Part shown: piece after piece, positions 33,505-41,629 of the stretch
Numbering within the stretch: the stretch's first letter is position 1
Layout of the letters: each line of letters starts with the position of its first letter
DNA from: Fervidibacter canadensis
Lineage (GTDB): Bacteria > Armatimonadota > Fervidibacteria > Fervidibacterales > Fervidibacteraceae
Assembly: GCA_041446545.1 (NCBI GenBank)
Contig: JBGOEJ010000010.1
Location: 54,237 to 118,236 of the forward strand
Direction: 5' to 3'
DNA: 64,000 bases
The notes under the pieces: model-generated
Seen by the model: the letters and a program-made list of their open reading frames with translations, nothing else
Database searches by the model: none
Told to the model about the DNA's origin: nothing
Program-made: the position numbers and the translations under genes

Positions 33505-33798
33505 CTATGGGCGACGACCCCATTTGGCTTCAAACTCTTCGGGCGAAAGGGTGTAGTAGTCGCGGTTCATCTCAATGAAATGCTTCCACTGGTCGGGCAC
33601 ATCGTCCTCAAAGAAAATCGCATTGACAGGGCAAACGGGTTCGCAAGCGCCACAGTCAATGCACTCGTCCGGGTTGATGTAAAGCATCACTTCGCCTTGG
33701 TCTTCGTCCTCCCGCGGATGGATGCAATCAACAGGGCAAGCCTCTACGCAGGCTCGGTCTTTAGTGCCGATGCACGGCTCGCAGATGATGTAAGCCAT
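33505..33798 (-). CDS. Seven-iron-type ferredoxin (3Fe-4S/4Fe-4S)
   Basis: A 97-residue low-potential electron carrier. The first cluster region is CIGTKDRACVEACPVDCIHP and the second CIDCGACEPVCPVNAIFFED, closely like FdxA of Thermus and mycobacteria. Acidic C-terminal extension with YYTLSPEEFEAKWG. GGAGGTCGGTCGC precedes the ATG at 33798. It lies between thiD and ubiD, each on the same strand; a terminator-like hairpin follows it, so it is probably transcribed with thiD or alone. Redox partner unknown; the Cox-type enzyme or a pyruvate oxidoreductase are options. Confidence 0.93.
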   Translation of the reverse strand: MAYIICEPCIGTKDRACVEACPVDCIHPREDEDQGEVMLYINPDECIDCGACEPVCPVNAIFFEDDVPDQWKHFIEMNRDYYTLSPEEFEAKWGRRP

Positions 33799-33838
33799 TG
33801 CGACCGACCTCCTTTCGCAATTTTCAACCGCCTTCAGT

Positions 33839-34663
33839 TTACGACGGGGTAGTGCCGCAAGTTTTGAGCGGAATCAACTTCGCCATCGGGTTGGCAGGAC
33901 CGTGCCCTCTGCCCAAGGGTAGCCCCTCTTTGATGGCGGCAGTGATGAATTCCTTCGCTTGAGCGACGGCGTCCCGAACCTCTTTCCCCGCCGCCAGACC
34001 GGCGGCGATGGCGGAGGCAAAAATTCACCCCGTCCCGTGCGTGTGGCGGGTTTCAAAGCGAGGTGCCCGAAACTCTGTGAAGGTTGTCCCGTCGTAAAGG
34101 ATGTCCACCGCTTCCGCACTTCCCTCCAAGTGTCCGCCTTTGACGACCACCCATTGCGGACCAAGGGCTTTCAACTGCACGGCAATGTCATACATGTCCT
34201 CAAGGGACTTCGCCTCTTTGCCTGTCAAGGCTTTCGCCTCGTGCAAATTAGGTGTGATGATGGTCGCCAAGGGAAACAGTTCCTTGACCAACGCCTCCAT
34301 CGCCTCAGGCTTCAGTAACGGTGCCCCACTTTTTGCGACCATCACGGGGTCAACGACCAACGGTTGCAGTTGATGCTTACGCACCTGTTCGGCGACAGCG
34401 ACGATGATGTCAGCGTTAGCGAGCATCCCCGTCTTGACGGCATCACAACCGATGTCCGTCACGCAAACCTCAATCTGCAAGGCGACAAATTCAGGCGTCA
34501 TTTCTACGACGCCGTAAACCCCGGTCGTGTTTTGTGCCGTCAAAGCGGTGATGGCGGTCATCCCAAAGCAACCCAACGCCGAGACCGTTTTCAAGTCGGC
34601 TTGAATGCCCGCCCCACCCCCTGAATCGGAGCCAGCGACGATGAGCACGCGGGGCACGCTCAT
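33839..34663 (-). CDS. thiD: Hydroxymethylpyrimidine (phosphate) kinase with in-frame UGA
   Basis: Ribokinase-fold kinase that phosphorylates HMP and HMP-P for thiamine synthesis. Reading from ATG: VLIVAGSDSGGGAGIQADLK (substrate loop), KTGMLANADIIVAVAEQV, VVDPVMVAKSGAPLL, TPNLHEAKALTG and RHTHGTG. Codon 213 is TGA (34027-34025), and the same frame continues IFASAIAAGLAAGKEVRDAV to a TAA at 33839, giving 274 positions, a normal ThiD length. The family has HGTGCTF at this point, so TGA replaces the conserved anion-hole Cys. Either this is selenocysteine (a hairpin fitting bacterial SECIS lies just downstream) or a nonsense mutation or assembly error has split the gene, in which case a conventional caller stops at 34025. 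Confidence 0.85.
33989..34007 (-). promoter_or_regulatory. Candidate bacterial SECIS hairpin in thiD
   Basis: On the thiD mRNA, 17 nt after the UGA, CGCCGCC pairs with GGCGGCG around a GGUCU loop; the loop starts 25 nt after the UGA. A short lower helix CCUC/GAGG is possible across an internal loop. Spacing (16-37 nt to the loop), stem length and a G at the loop start meet the published bSECIS criteria as I recall them, and the GGUC loop is the same as in E. coli fdhF. The hairpin could also be a chance result of GC-rich Ala/Gly codons. Confidence 0.45.
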
Positions 34664-34677
34664 AAGTCTCTTGCCTC

Positions 34678-36441
34678 CTAAGCCGTTTCAGCGGGCATCA
34701 ATTCGGCGTAAAGTTGCTGGCGCCATCGCAGCACCGTGTCCACCACGCCTTCCAGAGGCACAAAGAGCGGTTCGTTGCGGTTACGCCGCAACCGCACTTC
34801 TGCTTCACCCCGTTCCCGCACCGAGCGACCGACGACAATTTGGATGGGCACGCCCACCAAATCCATGTCTTTGAACTTCACCCCTGCCCGTTCGTCACGG
34901 TCGTCTAACACGACCTCCACACCCGCCGCCAGCAACTGAGCGTAAAGGTGTTCAGCGGCGTCGCGCAAAGCGCCCTCGGCTTCAATGGGCAAAATCCATG
35001 CCTCAAAGGGAGCGATGCTGATAGGGAAGATGATGCCGTCTTCATCGTGACTGACTTCCACGACGGTCGCCAAGATGCGACTGATGCCGATGCCGTAACA
35101 ACCCATCACAAACGGCTTCTCTTTGCCATCTTCGTCCACAAAGGTCGCCCGCATCGGCTCGCTGTAGCGGGTGCCAAGTTTGAAGATGTGCCCGATTTCA
35201 ATGGCATTGCGCATCTGCAACTTGCCGTCACAGCGAGGGCAACCGTCGCCATCTTCGGCGAAGCGCAAATCGGCGAAGCGGTCAACGACAAAGTCGCGCC
35301 CCCAGTTGGCGTTGATGAAGTGGGCATCGGCTTCGTTGGCGCCGATGACGAAATCCCGCAGGAAAGCGATGTCGTAATCTGCCAGCATCAACACGCCTTT
35401 CTCTTTCAACCCGATGGGACCTGCGAAACCGACAGGCGCTTCGGTGAGCCGTTCCACTGTGGGAGCATCTGCCATGCGCACCTTTGTCCCGACGACGCGG
35501 GCAAGTTTTGTCTCATTGAGTTCGTGGTCGCCTCGCACCATCGCCGCAATGACCCGACCATCTTCAGCGACATAAAGGAGCGTCTTGACCAGTTGGTCGG
35601 GACGGACACGCAAAAACTCGGCGACTTCCTCCACCGTCCGACGGTTGGGCGTGGCGACTTTCTGCAATGGCGCCTTCCCTTCTCCTTGCCCTTGGGCAAA
35701 GAGCCGTTCCAAACCCTCTGGGGGGCGTCGTTCGGCTCGCTCTCGGTTGGCGGCATAACCGCATCGCGAACATTGCAGCAATCGGTCTTCCCCGCTGTCG
35801 GCAATGACCATGAACTCCAAATTTTCCGTCCCGCCGATCGCCCCCGCTTCTGCCTCCACGATGATGAAGGGCAACCCGCAGCGGGTGAAGATGCGGATGT
35901 AAGCCTTGCGCATCGCCTCAAAACTTTTGTCCAACCCCGCTTCATCGCGGTCAAAACTGTAGGCGTCTTTCATGAGGAACTCGCGGGCGCGAATCAACCC
36001 CCCGCGTGGTCGCAGTTCGTCCCGAAACTTCGTCCCGATTTGATACAGGTTGAGGGGGAGTTGGCGATAGGAGTGAACCATTTGCCTCGCCAAATCGGTG
36101 ATGACTTCCTCGTGGGTCGGACCGAGGCAAAACCAGCGCCCTTGTCGGTCGCGCAGTTTCATCAGCAAATCGCCATACTCGTCCCATCGCCCCGTCTCTT
36201 GCCAAAGTTCGGCAGGATGGGCGAAGGGCATCAGCAACTCTTGAGCGCCCGCTTTGTTCATTTCCTCTCGGACGATGGCGATGATTTTCAGCAAACTCCG
36301 CCAACCTAAAGGCAGGTAGGTGTAGATGCCCGCCGACAGTTTGCGGATGAAACTGGCACGCAAAAGCAACTGGTGGCTGACCAATTCCGCTTCTGCGGGC
36401 ACTTCTCTTAGACTGACAAACAGCAATTGCGATAGGCGCAC
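34678..36441 (-). CDS. proS: Prolyl-tRNA synthetase, bacterial type
   Basis: A 587-residue class II synthetase with the editing insertion. N-terminal catalytic part: LRASFIRKLSAGIYTYLPLG (motif 1), FRDELRPRGGLIRAREFLMK (motif 2). The INS editing domain spans about 215-380 (TVEEVAEFLRVRPDQLVKTL; MVRGDHELNETKL). Motif 3 is in CYGIGISRILATVVE, and the anticodon-binding domain follows (EVVLDDRDERAGVKFKDMDL). Start GTG 36441 follows GGAGGTGA by 5 bases; a TTG at 36456 in the same frame lies on the Shine-Dalgarno itself. It ends the conserved rpsB-to-proS run. Confidence 0.95.
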   Translation of the reverse strand: MRLSQLLFVSLREVPAEAELVSHQLLLRASFIRKLSAGIYTYLPLGWRSLLKIIAIVREEMNKAGAQELLMPFAHPAELWQETGRWDEYGDLLMKLRDRQGRWFCLGPTHEEVITDLARQMVHSYRQLPLNLYQIGTKFRDELRPRGGLIRAREFLMKDAYSFDRDEAGLDKSFEAMRKAYIRIFTRCGLPFIIVEAEAGAIGGTENLEFMVIADSGEDRLLQCSRCGYAANRERAERRPPEGLERLFAQGQGEGKAPLQKVATPNRRTVEEVAEFLRVRPDQLVKTLLYVAEDGRVIAAMVRGDHELNETKLARVVGTKVRMADAPTVERLTEAPVGFAGPIGLKEKGVLMLADYDIAFLRDFVIGANEADAHFINANWGRDFVVDRFADLRFAEDGDGCPRCDGKLQMRNAIEIGHIFKLGTRYSEPMRATFVDEDGKEKPFVMGCYGIGISRILATVVEVSHDEDGIIFPISIAPFEAWILPIEAEGALRDAAEHLYAQLLAAGVEVVLDDRDERAGVKFKDMDLVGVPIQIVVGRSVRERGEAEVRLRRNRNEPLFVPLEGVVDTVLRWRQQLYAELMPAETA

Positions 36442-36471
36442 GAAAGTCACCTCCAAAAGGTGGTAGGGAGG

Positions 36472-37632
36472 TTAGGGTTGCCCCCGTGCCAGCAAGACGA
36501 AATGCAGGTCTTTGAGGGTGATGAACAAGATGAGGGCAATCAGGAAGGCGAAACCGATGTAGGTCGCCTTGAGTTCCAAGTTGTAAACGCGTCGGCGACT
36601 GACCAACTCCAAAAGCAAGAAGAAGATGCGCCCGCCGTCCAACAAAGGCAGCGGGAACAAGTTAAGGACAGCGATGGCGAAACTGATGAAAGCGAAGAGG
36701 CGAATTTGCTCCATCAATCCCCGCCAACGGGAGGCGACGACTTCGTAAACGATGCGGATGGGTCCTGACACCTCCCGCAGCAACACGGGTTGGGTTAAGG
36801 GCAAGGTGATTTGCCGAGCGGCGTCGCCCAGATGCGCTAAAGTTAGCGGGAACGCCCGCCTTAACCGCTCTCCCATGGAAAGAGCGGGGATGGGCTCTGC
36901 CTTGAAGACGACCCCAATCAATCCAGCAGGGCGCGTTTCTATCCGCCCCAGCCAACGCTGCAGCCATCGCCGCCATCCTTTCGCTTTCGGGTCGGGTCGG
37001 TAAGTCAAGAAGGGAATGACGCGCTTGTTGGGAACGACCGTCACCTGCATCTCTTGAAAATCCCGCCGCACCCAAAGGCGAATGGGTTTTTGAGGATGGT
37101 TGGTGATGTAAAGGTGCAGCGTCTCCTTGAAGAAAGACGATGCGGGAGTGAGAGGGCGCAGGAACGCAAGCCCGACGATTTCATCGCCAGGTCGTAACCC
37201 CGCCTTTTCGGCAGGGCTTCCTTGAACGACCGTCGCAATTTCCGTCGTGAAGCGCAACCCCGCCTCCCAAAGGCTGAAGACGAAAAAGAGCAAGATTGCC
37301 AGCAAAAAATTGGTGGCAGGACCGGCGGCGATGACGGCGATGCGGCGCAAAAGGTCCTTCGTCGGGCGGGCAAAAGGAGAGGTCGGCTTTTGCAACAGGT
37401 CTTGCTCAATTTCCACGATACGGACGAAACCCGCAAACAAAAAGAACAACCGCAGACGATAAACGACCCCATCCCTACCCTGCCACCTTAAGAGGGACGG
37501 ACCGACCCCGATGGAAAACTCCTGCACTGTCAACCCCACCCGCCTTGCCACCCAAAAATGCCCCCACTCGTGCACCAAAATCAAGATGCCAATGCCCAGC
37601 AATGCCAAAAAGAAAGCCGACAGCGCTCCCAT
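36472..37632 (-). CDS. rseP: Site-2 intramembrane metalloprotease (RseP/M50)
   Basis: 386 residues. The zinc motif HEWGH is in the first span (GILILVHEWGHFWVARRVG), a PDZ domain lies in the middle (GSPAEKAGLRPGDEIVGLAF) and the second metal ligand is LNLFPLPLLDGGRIFFLL, with four predicted spans. Cleaves anti-sigma factors or other membrane substrates; the anti-sigma-like protein at 26440-27792 is a conceivable client (inference). ATG 37632 has GAGG about 9 bases upstream. The place between uppS and proS is the classic one. The protein has an extended segment after the PDZ (VIPFLTYRPDPKAKGWRRWL). Confidence 0.93.
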   Translation of the reverse strand: MGALSAFFLALLGIGILILVHEWGHFWVARRVGLTVQEFSIGVGPSLLRWQGRDGVVYRLRLFFLFAGFVRIVEIEQDLLQKPTSPFARPTKDLLRRIAVIAAGPATNFLLAILLFFVFSLWEAGLRFTTEIATVVQGSPAEKAGLRPGDEIVGLAFLRPLTPASSFFKETLHLYITNHPQKPIRLWVRRDFQEMQVTVVPNKRVIPFLTYRPDPKAKGWRRWLQRWLGRIETRPAGLIGVVFKAEPIPALSMGERLRRAFPLTLAHLGDAARQITLPLTQPVLLREVSGPIRIVYEVVASRWRGLMEQIRLFAFISFAIAVLNLFPLPLLDGGRIFFLLLELVSRRRVYNLELKATYIGFAFLIALILFITLKDLHFVLLARGQP

Positions 37633-37662
37633 CGCTCTTCGCCTCGCAGTCAAGAGAGTGCT

Positions 37663-38586
37663 TTAGCGAAGCCCCCACAGCCATCCCGCCCCAACGGCAA
37701 AAAAGGCAATGACCAACCCGACAAAGCGAAGGGTGTAGAAACCGACCCAAGGCACATAGAAAGGCGCTTCCTTTGGTCGCTGAGACACCCGCTCCAACGC
37801 CCAAGCCTCTTCCTTCCCCTGACGCTGCATGACCGCCTGCAAAAGGGTGAGGACCAAAAGATGGGCACAGGCGATGACGAAACCCCAGAGGGCAGCGGTG
37901 AGCGCCAGCCGCAACGACCCACCGACAAGGGTCATCAAACCCGCAAAAATCGCCGCCCCCAACACCGCCGCCAACCACCGAACCGAAGAAAAAGACAAGC
38001 CCGAAAGGCGCACCGTCCCCCACATGGCGACCCAAGTGGCGAGACCCACTTTAACGCCTTGAGTGGCGACAGAGACCGCCCACGCTCCCCCACCCAATCC
38101 GATGACCAAGCCCATCAAGGCACTGCCGACATCTTGGACGAAAAATTGACGCAACTTTGCGCCTATGGACTCTCCTCCGTCCCGCCCACCTTGCCACAAA
38201 TGTAACAAGATGGTCGTCAACGCCAGCAGCACCATCACGACAGCGATGGTCAGGGCAAGCAACACGCCATCGTTGATGAGCCAAAGAGGCGAAAGGAACG
38301 CCTCGGATTGCCCCCCCTCTTGAATCATTTGAGCGACCGCCCGATCGCTTTTGCCCAGATAAAAGCAAAGGAGGACGAAAGTTAGCGCCACTGAGGCACT
38401 CAATTGGTCAGCCGCCCCAACTTTTCGGGCGAAGAGCAAACGGGGCAACTCCCAAGCGATTCCGTAGGCGAGGGCGGACGCAAGGAGCAAAGCGGGTAAC
38501 CCTGCCCCCCAAAAGTAATTGTCCAAGGGCAGAAGGAGCAAGCCGACGAGGAAAATCAACTCCGTCAAGCCCCTATCGCGGCGCAT
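37663..38586 (-). CDS. Polytopic membrane protein in the cdsA position
   Basis: 307 residues with about eight hydrophobic spans (LTELIFLVGLLLLPLDNYFW; LLALTIAVVMVLLALTTILL; GSALMGLVIGLGGGAWAVSV; FVGLVIAFFAVGAGWLWGLR). In most bacteria this slot, between uppS and rseP, holds cdsA (phosphatidate cytidylyltransferase), but the CdsA signature (SxxKR...KDxGxxxPGHGG) is not visible. It could be a very diverged CdsA or an unrelated protein. ATG 38586 has GGAGGGG 6 bases upstream. The gene overlaps the end of uppS by 14 bases, so it is certainly in the same operon. Confidence 0.7.
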   Translation of the reverse strand: MRRDRGLTELIFLVGLLLLPLDNYFWGAGLPALLLASALAYGIAWELPRLLFARKVGAADQLSASVALTFVLLCFYLGKSDRAVAQMIQEGGQSEAFLSPLWLINDGVLLALTIAVVMVLLALTTILLHLWQGGRDGGESIGAKLRQFFVQDVGSALMGLVIGLGGGAWAVSVATQGVKVGLATWVAMWGTVRLSGLSFSSVRWLAAVLGAAIFAGLMTLVGGSLRLALTAALWGFVIACAHLLVLTLLQAVMQRQGKEEAWALERVSQRPKEAPFYVPWVGFYTLRFVGLVIAFFAVGAGWLWGLR

Positions 38587-39349
38587 GGGCGACCCCTCCA
38601 AAGCGTCGCTCCCGATGTTGATAATGCAAAAGCGCCAGCAAAAATTCCCGTCGGTCAAAGTCAGGCCACAAAGTCGGCGTGATGTAAAGTTCGGTATAGG
38701 CGATTTGCCAAAGCAAAAAGTTGCTGACCCGTTGTTCACCGCCCGTTCGGATGAGCAAGTCGGGGTCAGGAAGACCGGCGGTGTCCAAATGGGCGGCGAT
38801 GACCTCTTCGTCTATCGCCTCAGGGACAAGAGTGCCTTCCATCACTTTTTGCGCCACCGCCCGCATCGCTCTCGCCAATTCGTTGCGACCGCCATAGTTG
38901 ATGGCGACATTCAGGATAAGGGCACGGTTGTCACGGGTCATTTCTTCACTCTCTCGCAAAGCCGCCACTAAGGTCGGAGGAAGCCCGTCAAGGATGCCGA
39001 TGTGGCGGATGCGAACGCCGTTGGCATGAAGTTCCGCCCGCTCCCTTCGCAAGGTGCTCTCAATCAATCGGAGCAGCGCTTGCACCTCCAAAGATGGACG
39101 ACGCCAATTTTCGGTAGAGAAAGCGTAAAGGGTCAAGACAGGGATGCCCAATTGCACACAGGTTTCCACGACTTGGCGGGTTGCTCTTGCCCCTGCCCGA
39201 TGCCCTTGAAGGACAGGCAAGCCCCGCCGCCGCGCCCAACGCCGATTGCCATCCATGATGATGGCGACATGGCGGGGCAACTTGGCGATGTCCAACAATC
39301 TCTTCAACTCCGATTCGCTCAAATGCGCCCATTGTTCCGCTTCCGTCAA
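38573..39349 (-). CDS. uppS: Isoprenyl transferase (undecaprenyl diphosphate synthase)
   Basis: 258 residues; makes the C55 lipid carrier for cell-wall synthesis by cis-condensation of IPP. Motifs: IIMDGNRRWARRRGLPVLQGH (catalytic Asp, Arg cluster), TLYAFSTENWRRP and LLIRTGGEQRVSNFLLWQIAYTEL, given here in parts of the usual order. The start is TTG 39349 with GTGAGGA just upstream; no ATG is available before the first motif except within the alignment. It follows a small PASTA gene and frr, and overlaps the next membrane-protein gene. Confidence 0.94.
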   Translation of the reverse strand: MTEAEQWAHLSESELKRLLDIAKLPRHVAIIMDGNRRWARRRGLPVLQGHRAGARATRQVVETCVQLGIPVLTLYAFSTENWRRPSLEVQALLRLIESTLRRERAELHANGVRIRHIGILDGLPPTLVAALRESEEMTRDNRALILNVAINYGGRNELARAMRAVAQKVMEGTLVPEAIDEEVIAAHLDTAGLPDPDLLIRTGGEQRVSNFLLWQIAYTELYITPTLWPDFDRREFLLALLHYQHRERRFGGVAHAPR

Positions 39350-39409
39350 TGTGTCCTCACCTACACCGTCAAAGTTTTTTCGGCTTCTGACCTCTAACCT
39401 CCTACCTTG

Positions 39410-39652
39410 TCAACCGCCCGCCACCTTTCCCTCGGCACCATCCCGAAAAGGCAACCATTCGGGCGTGACGACCAGTTCCACCTCGTCGCCCTGTTGTCGC
39501 TGGCGAATGACCCGCCAATGGGCAGGTTCTCCCCGATAACGGCTTTTTGGCGGACGGGTCGGGATGACCCGAATTTTCTCAAACCCTGCCGCCTTTAATT
39601 GAGCGAGGGCATCCGATTGGCGTCTTCCGACCACTTGCGGGATTTCCCCCAT
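39410..39652 (-). CDS. Single PASTA-domain small protein
   Basis: An 80-residue cytoplasmic protein made of one PASTA repeat: IPQVVGRRQSDALAQLKAAG, then a strand with FEKIRVIPTR, and VIRQRQQGDEVELVVTPEW. PASTA domains normally sit outside the cell on penicillin-binding proteins or Ser/Thr kinases and bind muropeptides or act as spacers; here there is no signal peptide or span. The ATG overlaps the frr stop (TAATG), so it is translated with frr. Its position just before uppS hints at cell-wall synthesis. Confidence 0.75.
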   Translation of the reverse strand: MGEIPQVVGRRQSDALAQLKAAGFEKIRVIPTRPPKSRYRGEPAHWRVIRQRQQGDEVELVVTPEWLPFRDGAEGKVAGG

Positions 39653-40227
39653 TAACTCTCCATGACCTCCTGCTCTTTTGCTTTCCGCAATTCGTCCACC
39701 TTTTTGGTGTAGCGCTCCGTCAGTTTGTCCAGTTCTTCCCTTGCCCTTCGGAGCATGTCTTCGGAGATGCCCGGTTGCTTGTCCAGTTTTCGCAATTCCT
39801 CTTGGGCATCCTTGCGGATGTTTCGGATGGCGATTTTACCGTGCTCTGCCCGTTGGTTGACGACTTTCAGCAATTCCCTTCGCCGCTCTTCCGTTAAAGG
39901 TGGGAGATGGATGCGCAACACCTTGCCATCGTTGACGGGGTTGAGGCTAAGAGGCGAGTTGGTGATGGCTTTTCGGATTGGCTCCAACATCTGCTTGTCC
40001 CAAGGGTCAATGACGAGGGTTCTTGGGTCAGGGACGGTGATGGTCGCCAGTTCGCGGATTTCGTAAGGCGCCCCGTAGTATTCCACCTTGATGCCGTCCA
40101 AGATAGCAGGCGATGCCCGCCCCGTTCGCAGCGATGCCAACTCTTGGGAAGTCACCTCCACGCTTTTTCGCATCCGTTCCTCGGCTTCCGTCAAGATTTT
40201 TTTGATTGCCTCTGCGAACATCTCCAT
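39652..40227 (-). CDS. frr: Ribosome recycling factor
   Basis: A 191-residue RRF that splits post-termination ribosomes with EF-G. Family motifs: LRTGRASPAILDGIKVEYYG, LVIDPWDKQMLEPIRKAI, SPLSLNPVNDGKVLRIHLPP, LTEERRRELLKVV and the C-terminal coiled helices. ATG 40227 follows GAGG by 6 bases; the upstream frame to 40239 is a less likely start. Part of rpsB-tsf-pyrH-frr. Confidence 0.96.
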   Translation of the reverse strand: MEMFAEAIKKILTEAEERMRKSVEVTSQELASLRTGRASPAILDGIKVEYYGAPYEIRELATITVPDPRTLVIDPWDKQMLEPIRKAITNSPLSLNPVNDGKVLRIHLPPLTEERRRELLKVVNQRAEHGKIAIRNIRKDAQEELRKLDKQPGISEDMLRRAREELDKLTERYTKKVDELRKAKEQEVMES

Positions 40228-40248
40228 CACCTGCCTCAAAAGGATGGA

Positions 40249-40968
40249 CTAACTAACCAAAGTGCCCACAGGTTCACCCAACACCGCCCGAACAAAGTTG
40301 CCTTTCACGGTGATGTTGAAGACGATGATGGGGATGTTGCGCTCCCAACTGAGGGAGAAAGCCGTTGTGTCCATGACCCGAACGCCCAACTCTATGGCTT
40401 TGGCGAAGGTCAATTGGTCAAAGCGGTGGGCGTCGGGGTTCAGGTGGGGGTCGCGGTCGTAAACGCCATCCACATCCGTGCCCTTCAAGATCACTTCCGC
40501 CCGAATTTGTGCCGCCCGCAGCACCGCTGCGGTGTCGGTGGAGAAAAAGGGGTGACCTGTGCCGGCGGCGAAAATCACGACCCGTCTCTTTTCCAAATGG
40601 CGTAAAGCACGCCGCTGGATAAAGGGCTCGCAGACTGCCCGAATTTCAATGGCACTCATCACCCGCGTCTCCAAACCCAGCCGTTCTAAAGCCTCTTGTA
40701 ACGCTAAGGCGTTGATGACTGTCGCCAGCATCCCGATGTTGTCCGCCGTCACGCGATCCATTCCCCGCTTCACGGCGGCTTCTACGCCCCGAAAAAAGTT
40801 GCCGCCCCCGACGACGATCCCGATGTCTACCCCCAAGGCATGCACTTGCCGAATTTCGTCGGCGATGCGGTTAATGACAGCATCATCCAGCCCAAAACCG
40901 TTTTCGCCCCCTAAAACTTCCCCACTCATCTTCAGGACAACCCGACGCCATCGGGGTGTTGCGACCAT
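40249..40968 (-). CDS. pyrH: UMP kinase
   Basis: 239 residues; phosphorylates UMP to UDP in pyrimidine synthesis. Motifs: VVLKMSGEVLGGENGFGLDD, IGIVVGGGNFFRGVEAA, DNIGMLATVINALALQEAL, FAAGTGHPFFSTDTAAVLRA and GTDVDGVYDRDPHLNPDA, all typical of bacterial PyrH. ATG 40968 is directly next to AAGGAG, an unusually short spacing, but no better start exists. The adjacent genes are tsf and frr. Confidence 0.95.
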   Translation of the reverse strand: MVATPRWRRVVLKMSGEVLGGENGFGLDDAVINRIADEIRQVHALGVDIGIVVGGGNFFRGVEAAVKRGMDRVTADNIGMLATVINALALQEALERLGLETRVMSAIEIRAVCEPFIQRRALRHLEKRRVVIFAAGTGHPFFSTDTAAVLRAAQIRAEVILKGTDVDGVYDRDPHLNPDAHRFDQLTFAKAIELGVRVMDTTAFSLSWERNIPIIVFNITVKGNFVRAVLGEPVGTLVS

Positions 40969-40990
40969 CTCCTTTTCGCCCCCATTTGCG

Positions 40991-41590
40991 CTAATCGCCC
41001 ACCGCCATCCGCACGAAGCGTCGCACGACGATGTTCTCGCCAAAGAGAGCGATTTTTTCTCGGAGCAGTTCGCCGACCGTTTTACTATCGTCGCGGATGC
41101 AGGCTTGCTCTAACAGGCAGACTTCCTCAAAGAACTTGTTGAGCCGCTCTTCGGTGATGCGTTCAGCATCTTCAGGGGAATTCCCATCGGCGATAGCCCG
41201 CTCGTAGAAAAGGCGGCGTTGTTCGGCGACGACTTCAGGGGGCACATCCTCACGGGAGATGTATTGCGGGTTCATGCCCGCCACTTGCATGGCGATTTCT
41301 TGCGCCAGTTGCTGGAACTCTGGGGTGCGGGCAACGAAGTCGCTCTCGCAATTCAGTTCCACCATCGCCCCTAAACGGTTGCCGTGATGAATGTAGCAAG
41401 CGATGACCCCCTCACGAGCGACCCGTCCCATCTTCTTTTCGGCTTTCAATAAGCCTGCTGCCCTCAGCAGTTCCTTCGCCTTCTCAAAGTCGCCTTCCGC
41501 TTGCTCCAAGGCTCGCTTGCAGTCCATGACGCCAGCGCCCGTCTCTTCCCGCAAGCGCTTGATGTCGTCCACAGAAACTTTGGCAGCCAC
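40991..41590 (-). CDS. tsf: Elongation factor Ts
   Basis: 199 residues, the guanine nucleotide exchange factor of EF-Tu. The N-terminal UBA-like domain KRLREETGAGVMDCKRALEQ is a hallmark, followed by VARTPEFQQLAQEIAMQVAG and the single coiled-coil-containing core. This short form (about 200 residues) matches Thermus-type EF-Ts rather than the 283-residue E. coli type. GGAGGTCGG precedes the ATG. It lies between rpsB and pyrH. Confidence 0.96.
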   Translation of the reverse strand: MAAKVSVDDIKRLREETGAGVMDCKRALEQAEGDFEKAKELLRAAGLLKAEKKMGRVAREGVIACYIHHGNRLGAMVELNCESDFVARTPEFQQLAQEIAMQVAGMNPQYISREDVPPEVVAEQRRLFYERAIADGNSPEDAERITEERLNKFFEEVCLLEQACIRDDSKTVGELLREKIALFGENIVVRRFVRMAVGD

Positions 41591-41629
41591 TGTTCCGACC
41601 TCCTTTGGATTTTGGAAAGTTTTGTGTCC

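Noticed and set aside
33834..34028. Short separate gene downstream of thiD
   Set aside because: This frame is out of register; the thiD frame itself continues through the region with family-like residues.
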